Below, piece after piece: positions 59,922-64,000 of a stretch of 64,000 nt of DNA. Position 1 is the first letter of the stretch; the number at the start of each line of letters is the position of its first letter. Origin of the DNA: JBBATK01 sp039810585 (GTDB lineage Bacteria; Bacteroidota; Ignavibacteria; Kapaibacteriales; NICIL-2). The position numbers were made by a program, and so were the translations under genes. Location: positions 1-64,000 of the forward strand of contig JBDHXF010000008.1 of assembly GCA_039810585.1 (NCBI GenBank), given 5' to 3'. Below the pieces are notes generated by a model, which saw only the letters and a list, made by a program, of their open reading frames with translations, was not told where the DNA came from and searched no databases.

Positions 59922-59931
59922 GAGACGTCTC
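59922..59931. promoter_or_regulatory. Palindrome GAGACGTCTC
   Basis: A perfect 10-bp palindrome in the divergent menA/DUF4197 gap, 83 bases before the DUF4197 start. Possible second operator; short enough to be chance. Confidence 0.25.
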
Positions 59932-60014
59932 AAGTGCGAAGGCTGCCGCCTCACCCGAATTAAACTCTACGTTGCGGGCGAGTCTTTGATGTCACACCAA
60001 CACCAACACGTTTC

Positions 60015-60770
60015 ATGAAATTTTCCACGCAATCTCGGCTTCTGCTTCTCTTAGCATTGAATCTTGTTGCATTTGATGCAACATTGGATTTGCATGCTCA
60101 GGGGTGGATGGACAAAGTGAAGAAGACCGTTAAAGACGTGCAAACCGCGGTTGGCTCGTCTGCTTTGAGTGAGGAGGATGCCGCCAAAGGCATTAAAGAA
60201 GCTCTCTCGAACGGTACAAGCAAAGGCACGGCACAACTGGCGGCAACCAATGGATACTTCGGTAATCCAACCGTGAAAATTCCTTTTCCGCAGAGTGCCT
60301 CCACGGTAGAAAATACCCTGCGTAAAATAGGGATGGGATCCAAGGTGGACGAGGCAGTCCTCTCCATCAACCGAGCTGCAGAAAAAGCCGCAAGCGATGC
60401 GAAGCCAATATTCCTGAAGGCCATTGAGGGAATGACAGTAAACGATGCGATTGGCATTGTGAAAGGGTCACAACATTCAGCCACAGAGTATTTGCAGCGA
60501 AGCACCACGGCGCAATTGCAGCAGACCTTTAAACCCGTCATCGCCAAAGCTCTGGAGTCGGTCCAGGCTACACGCTATTGGTCGGATGTGATGTCCACCT
60601 ACAACAAAGTACCCTTTGTCACTCCCGTTTCTACCGACCTGTCTGAGTATGTGACGCAAAAGGCAATTGACGGACTCTTCGTGATGATTGCCGCAGAGGA
60701 AGAAAATATCCGGAGCAATCCCGCGGCACGGGTGTCGGATTTGCTCAAGCGGGTGTTTGGTTCTCACTAA
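60015..60770 (+). CDS. DUF4197 family protein, exported
   Basis: A 251-residue exported protein (signal peptide LLLLLALNLVAF, cleavage likely near LHAQ). The DUF4197 pattern is clear: SSALSEEDAAKGIKEALSNGTSKGTAQLA, NGYFGNPTVKIPFP, SKVDEAVLSINRAAEKAASDAKPIF, VKGSQHSATEYLQRST and DLSEYVTQKAIDGLFVMIAAEEENIRSNPAAR. The family is helical, found in envelopes of many bacteria, and of unknown function. No clear ribosome site. It is divergent from menA and followed by ftsB after 31 bases. Confidence 0.85.
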   Translation: MKFSTQSRLLLLLALNLVAFDATLDLHAQGWMDKVKKTVKDVQTAVGSSALSEEDAAKGIKEALSNGTSKGTAQLAATNGYFGNPTVKIPFPQSASTVENTLRKIGMGSKVDEAVLSINRAAEKAASDAKPIFLKAIEGMTVNDAIGIVKGSQHSATEYLQRSTTAQLQQTFKPVIAKALESVQATRYWSDVMSTYNKVPFVTPVSTDLSEYVTQKAIDGLFVMIAAEEENIRSNPAARVSDLLKRVFGSH

Positions 60771-60801
60771 TTTGCAGCTTCGATGAAATAACGAGCTGCC
60801 G

Positions 60802-61152
60802 ATGATAGACGAGACACCAGAACAACCACAGTTGAGCCCGGAACGCAGAATGCGTCGCCGTCGCCGCCTGATCGTGTTGCTGGCCGCCGCTCTCATCCTT
60901 GCGTTCGGCCTCTTCTCCAGCTATGGATTACTCACCCGCGTGCGTTTGGAACGTCAGCGGAGTGCATTACTCGATTCGATTCAACTGTTAACGCAGACGC
61001 ACGACTCGCTTCTCCAGCGGAGTCGTCGTTTGCAGTACGACAGCACCGAAATCGAACGCCTGGCTCGGGAGAACTACGGCATGGCTAAGCCCAACGAGCA
61101 AGTGTATATTGTGCGAGATCCGGAGGAGAAACACGATGATCCCGCACACTAA
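60802..61152 (+). CDS. FtsB/DivIC-type septum formation protein
   Basis: A 116-residue small membrane protein. A basic N-terminus (RRMRRRRRL), one membrane segment (IVLLAAALILAFGLFSSYGLL), then a coiled-coil of about 55 residues (RLERQRSALLDSIQLLTQTHDSLLQRS, with IERLARENYGMAKPNEQVY). This matches the DivIC/FtsB family, which link division proteins FtsL and FtsQ in the septum. The YGM-KPNE motif is conserved. The RidA-like gene starts within its last codons. Confidence 0.88.
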   Translation: MIDETPEQPQLSPERRMRRRRRLIVLLAAALILAFGLFSSYGLLTRVRLERQRSALLDSIQLLTQTHDSLLQRSRRLQYDSTEIERLARENYGMAKPNEQVYIVRDPEEKHDDPAH

Positions 61153-61666
61153 GGCACCATACGGTGGGTACTGCAGCATGGCAGGGTGTGTCGGACGGAA
61201 AGGGGACCGCTCGCTGTTTCTCGCGATCACCACACTGTGCATTTCTTTCTTCATTGTTTCCTGTTCCACCTCATCACTCAGTTCCATGAAAACCATTGTC
61301 CACTCAGATCAAGCGCCCGCTCCAATCGGACCCTACTCGCAAGGCGTGAAAGTTCAAGGTAGTCTGTTCTATTTCTCCGGTCAAATTCCTCTCGATGCCA
61401 CAGGAGCAATGATCGAGGGCGGAATTGCTGAACAAACGCACCAGGTGTGCAAAAACATTCAAGCGCTGCTGCACTCGCAAGGATTGACCTTCGACAACGT
61501 TGTGAAGACTACCGTGTTTCTCAAAGACATGGGCGAGTTTGGCGCCATGAATGAAGTCTATGCCCAATACTTTGGAACATCCAAACCAGCGCGCTCAACC
61601 GTAGAGGTGGCACGACTACCAAAAGATGTGCGTGTTGAAATTGAAGTGATTGCCGTTGCCCCATGA
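61136..61666 (+). CDS. RidA family protein with predicted lipoprotein signal
   Basis: A 176-residue protein. The C-terminal 125 residues are a complete RidA (YjgF/YER057c/UK114) domain: APAPIGPYSQGVKVQGSLFYFSGQIPLD, VCKNIQALLHSQGL, KTTVFLKDMGEFGAMN and KPARSTVEVARLPKDVRVEIEVIAV with the conserved Arg. RidA deaminates reactive enamine/imine intermediates and is normally cytoplasmic. Here GGAGGAG lies 7 bases before the ATG at 61136, giving a basic lead, a hydrophobic LFLAITTLCISFFIVSC with lipobox IVSC, and then Ser/Thr residues. That would export the domain. An internal start at 61286 would give a normal cytosolic RidA but has no ribosome site. The start lies in the ftsB end (17-base overlap) and the stop overlaps the next gene (ATGA). 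Confidence 0.8.
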   Translation: MIPHTKAPYGGYCSMAGCVGRKGDRSLFLAITTLCISFFIVSCSTSSLSSMKTIVHSDQAPAPIGPYSQGVKVQGSLFYFSGQIPLDATGAMIEGGIAEQTHQVCKNIQALLHSQGLTFDNVVKTTVFLKDMGEFGAMNEVYAQYFGTSKPARSTVEVARLPKDVRVEIEVIAVAP

Positions 61667-62325
61667 CATTACAAAAGTTTTTCAGGAGTCTTCTTATTCT
61701 TGGCACCTTCGGTGCAGCTACGTCGTTGACCATGGCGCAGCATAGCTTGAGCAGTGCTGCGGATAGCAATGTTGAGGCTATACGCCTACCTGCCAGTGAG
61801 TCAGCTATGGTGATGCAGACAGCGGCCACGTCCTTGGTGCTGCGCGAAACTGACGACAGTACGGCTAGTCCTAAGCCCACGCCAACTACCTCGGCAACTA
61901 CTCAGCAAGCTTCGGCCAAAATGACCAAGTCACCGGGTGCAGCAATCATCCGCAGCTTGGTTTGTCCGGGTTGGGGACAACTCTACGACGAGAATTACAT
62001 GCGCTCTGCACTATTCTTTGGCGCAACGGCTGCGGTTAGCGGCATCCTGCTTTGGAACAATGCCAAATACCTCAACGCAGATCTCACCTACAGCTCGAGT
62101 GGAATTTCAGACATCCAAAAACAGCAGGCCTATAGTGAACGGGAATTCTATCGAGACCAACGCGATGTGAGTGGCTTGTGGTTGCTTGGCATCTACACCT
62201 TATCGGCTATCGACGCCTATGTTGGAGCACACTTGTATGACTTTGATGTAAGCGATTCCGGTCTTAGTCTGCTTCCCACCGTAGGTCCCACCGGTCCGAG
62301 TTTGTGCGCGAGTATTCGTTTCTAA
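61663..62325 (+). CDS. DUF5683 family membrane protein
   Basis: A 220-residue protein. A signal peptide (FFRSLLILGTFGAATSLTMAQ), a Ser/Thr/Ala-rich spacer (20-95), then a DUF5683 domain: SPGAAIIRSLVCPGWGQLYDENYMRSALFFGATAAVSGILLW, a tail with REFYRDQRDVSGLWLLGIYTLSAIDAYVGAHLYDFDVSDSG. Bacteroidota use this family in the envelope; the function is unknown. The ATG overlaps the RidA stop by 4 bases, so RidA and this protein are translationally coupled. Confidence 0.85.
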   Translation: MTLQKFFRSLLILGTFGAATSLTMAQHSLSSAADSNVEAIRLPASESAMVMQTAATSLVLRETDDSTASPKPTPTTSATTQQASAKMTKSPGAAIIRSLVCPGWGQLYDENYMRSALFFGATAAVSGILLWNNAKYLNADLTYSSSGISDIQKQQAYSEREFYRDQRDVSGLWLLGIYTLSAIDAYVGAHLYDFDVSDSGLSLLPTVGPTGPSLCASIRF

Positions 62326-62360
62326 ACACGCTATAACACCGCTGTACGCAGGGTGGATGA

Positions 62361-63665
62361 TCAGCGCAAGGTCATCCGTATTCTCACACTTCGATTAGCC
62401 GCTCTTCCTTGTTCATCCTCATTGTTGAAGCGGGCATCCTGACTTCCGTGGTTGTGCACCGCCGTGAAGGACAAACACTGATTCGCCATCGATTTGTACA
62501 ACGCTGAGCGAACTGCTGCCGCGCGGCGAGCAGAGAGTGATGCGTTGTGCGCTTCTGTTCCGGAGTTATCCGTCCACGAATCGAGCGTGACCTTCCAACA
62601 TCGATCTTCGAGAGCGACTGCAAGACCTGACAAGGCGTCGCGCAACTCTGTGATGTTTACCACAGCAGAATCCACACCGAAGTGCAAATCGAATGACAAG
62701 CTGTCGGCTATTGTTTTCTTTCCCGGGTGTTTGCCTGGTTCAACTTGCGAAGGACCCATTTGCATGGCAGCGGGAACATGCACTTGATAAATACCGGGAG
62801 TGCCGAGACTGTCGGCAGAGACAATCATCGCAATAGTTCCATCGGCGCTCAAGCTGAAACAATGGTCCAAATATGGGGTGTTGATTTGAGGACCTAAATT
62901 TTGCGGTGTTGACCAATTAGTCCACGTACTGTCTAATCGACGACTCACGAACAAATCCAGACTGCCGTATCCCTTGTGTCCATCGGAACTAAAGTACAAG
63001 GTTCGACCATCAAAGCCCAGGCAGGGGCTTCCTTCTGTTCTCACGGTGTTAATCGAGGGACCCAAGTTGCGCGGTTCCGAGAAGTTGAGAGAAATTCCAT
63101 CGCGAAAACTGACATAGAGGTCAAGACTTCCCTGCGAGTGTTTGTTCTGCAAGGCCAAGAACAGTGTGCGTTCGTCGTAAGCCAGATAGGCGTAGAAGTA
63201 GGGTGAGTCGTTGCGATAATTTTCAATGTGAATGACTTCGGGTTCAGACCAACCTTGGGAGGTGTGGTGGCTGAGCGCAAACACCTGCTTTGCGATGCCG
63301 TCGTTAACGACAGTCGTTTGCAGAAGTGCAGTGTTGGAGAGGGGACAAATGGAACAGAGCACGTTGCTCTCGCTTGTGTTCAGCGGTGGGTCCAGACGAA
63401 CGGCGTCTTGCCAGCGACCGTTAGGAGCTCGACGACATTCCCATATATCGTCCGGATCGCGAATCGACCCGGTGTTCTCGGGATAGAACTTGCGCGAGAA
63501 ATACAAGGTCTGCATATCGTACGATAACACCGGATTCACCACCGCAGGATAGGAATTGACGGCAGTACCGAGGCGAATCTTCTGTGATACGCTATCGAGA
63601 TCACCGGCGCGAAGCGCGCACGTAAGAAGAAGGGCACTGAGAAAGCAGTGAAGAACGGAGTTCAT
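62361..63665 (-). CDS. PD40-repeat/OmpA family protein (T9SS PorE-like)
   Basis: A 434-residue envelope protein. Signal peptide MNSVLHCFLSALLLTCALR; a beta-propeller of PD40 blades (LSYDMQTLYFSRKFYPENTG; LAYDERTLFLALQNKHSQGSLDLYVSFRDG; LGFDGRTLYFSSDGHKGYGSLDLFVSRRL; LSADGTIAMIVSADSLGTPGIYQV); and a C-terminal OmpA domain (DLHFGVDSAVV, the DSWTDNSGTEAHNASLSARRAAAV core and FNNEDEQGRAANRSVRIRM), which binds peptidoglycan. A PD40 + OmpA layout is that of PorE and similar proteins of the T9SS. The match is by architecture; no other T9SS gene is adjacent. The neighbour converges after 35 bases. Confidence 0.85.
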   Translation of the reverse strand: MNSVLHCFLSALLLTCALRAGDLDSVSQKIRLGTAVNSYPAVVNPVLSYDMQTLYFSRKFYPENTGSIRDPDDIWECRRAPNGRWQDAVRLDPPLNTSESNVLCSICPLSNTALLQTTVVNDGIAKQVFALSHHTSQGWSEPEVIHIENYRNDSPYFYAYLAYDERTLFLALQNKHSQGSLDLYVSFRDGISLNFSEPRNLGPSINTVRTEGSPCLGFDGRTLYFSSDGHKGYGSLDLFVSRRLDSTWTNWSTPQNLGPQINTPYLDHCFSLSADGTIAMIVSADSLGTPGIYQVHVPAAMQMGPSQVEPGKHPGKKTIADSLSFDLHFGVDSAVVNITELRDALSGLAVALEDRCWKVTLDSWTDNSGTEAHNASLSARRAAAVRSALYKSMANQCLSFTAVHNHGSQDARFNNEDEQGRAANRSVRIRMTLR

Positions 63666-63691
63666 GAAGGAGAAGACGTCTGTGGTGAGAT

Positions 63692-64000
63692 CTAGGTGTG
63701 AGTTGAGCTGTTGTCTGAATCCGTCCGATGCTTACTTGCGGTCGCGTTCATAGCCGCACGCTGTGCTTTCTGTCGCTCTTGTTGTGCCTGGTCGATGGCT
63801 TGGAGCACTTCCAATCCCAAGGATCGAATAAGCGGCAAGGCATCATCGCGGCGCTCGATCGGGATTTCGATCACGGTTCTTTTGTTCTTTTGAACAAAGC
63901 GCGAGCCTTCATGCAGCGACACATGGGCAACGATGCGCGGAAATACCGACTCAAAATACTGCTCCGGTGCGTTGAGAGGTAACTCGATGCTGACAAGGTT
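63692..64000 (-). CDS. Partial gene at the right edge, unknown protein C-terminus
   Basis: A minus-strand frame open from the window edge (64000) to a stop at 63692; the N-terminus lies outside. The visible 102 residues include VSIELPLNAPEQYFESVFPRIV, then KNKRTVIEIPIERRDDALPLIRSLGLEVLQAIDQAQQ and a Ser/Thr/Ala-rich end. The amphipathic helix near the end and the charged pattern are unremarkable and I do not recognise a family. A GTG at 63922 is internal, so the shorter reading is not needed. It is the gene before the OmpA protein on the same strand, 26 bases apart, so they may be co-transcribed. Confidence 0.55.
   Translation of the reverse strand, partial: NLVSIELPLNAPEQYFESVFPRIVAHVSLHEGSRFVQKNKRTVIEIPIERRDDALPLIRSLGLEVLQAIDQAQQERQKAQRAAMNATASKHRTDSDNSSTHT

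Overview
The window reads as a chromosome segment from a Bacteroidota/Chlorobiota-group (FCB) bacterium, probably a Kapabacteria- or Ignavibacteria-like lineage. This assignment is inference. It rests on type IX secretion (T9SS) parts and substrates (a PorD-family protein, a PD40-OmpA protein, two giant secreted proteins ending in a sorting domain), on families typical of this group (DUF4919, DUF5683, DUF4197, helix-hairpin-helix/beta-barrel protein) and on promoter boxes of the Bacteroidota form TAnnTTTG found upstream of ten genes. Base composition looks moderate (about 50-55% GC by eye, not computed).

Layout. 0-3.2 kb: a decayed tyrosine-recombinase end, a lipoprotein, tRNA-Pro(TGG) and an SRPBCC protein, in a loosely packed stretch. 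3.2-9.7 kb: ferritin, a 2-oxo acid dehydrogenase E2, a two-gene operon for outer-membrane proteins and porD. 9.7-14.7 kb: a run of housekeeping genes (beta-CASP nuclease, Nudix, tadA, rsmI, tmk, then proline dehydrogenase) with stop/start overlaps. 14.7-22.3 kb: a methyltransferase, two sugar-nucleotide genes (rfbB and a nucleotide-sugar dehydrogenase) and secreted proteins. 22.4-32.5 kb, minus strand: the translation/RNA operon rimP-nusA-infB-rbfA-truB-ribF-rpsO-pnp. 32.7-35.7 kb: a histidine kinase and an OmpR-type regulator. 35.9-44.0 kb: two 1.3-thousand-residue T9SS substrates. 44.0-50.7 kb: a sparse region of unrecognised envelope proteins and simple-sequence repeats. 50.8-59.8 kb: an HDOD protein, lgt, then enoyl-CoA hydratase, Kdo transferase, a phosphodiester glycosidase and a menA-led operon. 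60.0-64.0 kb: DUF4197, a co-translated ftsB-like/RidA/DUF5683 group, a PD40-OmpA protein and a partial gene at the right edge.

How the genes fit together. Much of the window concerns the cell envelope: lipoprotein maturation (lgt), LPS core (waaA), sugar nucleotides (rfbB, nucleotide-sugar dehydrogenase), T9SS assembly and its cargo, and several predicted beta-barrels. The rest is translation and RNA turnover, plus central metabolism (E2 subunit, proline dehydrogenase, menaquinone synthesis).

Most interesting signals: a perfect 16-bp palindrome of TetR-operator style sitting on the predicted start of the menA-CPBP-oxidoreductase operon; 10-bp phased direct repeats in front of the response-regulator gene; a set of short perfect palindromes with three-base loops, mostly between convergent genes; a RidA protein whose best start adds a lipoprotein signal; and a cysteine cluster in the sensor part of the histidine kinase. 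No CRISPR array, rRNA, intact mobile element or biosynthetic cluster was seen.
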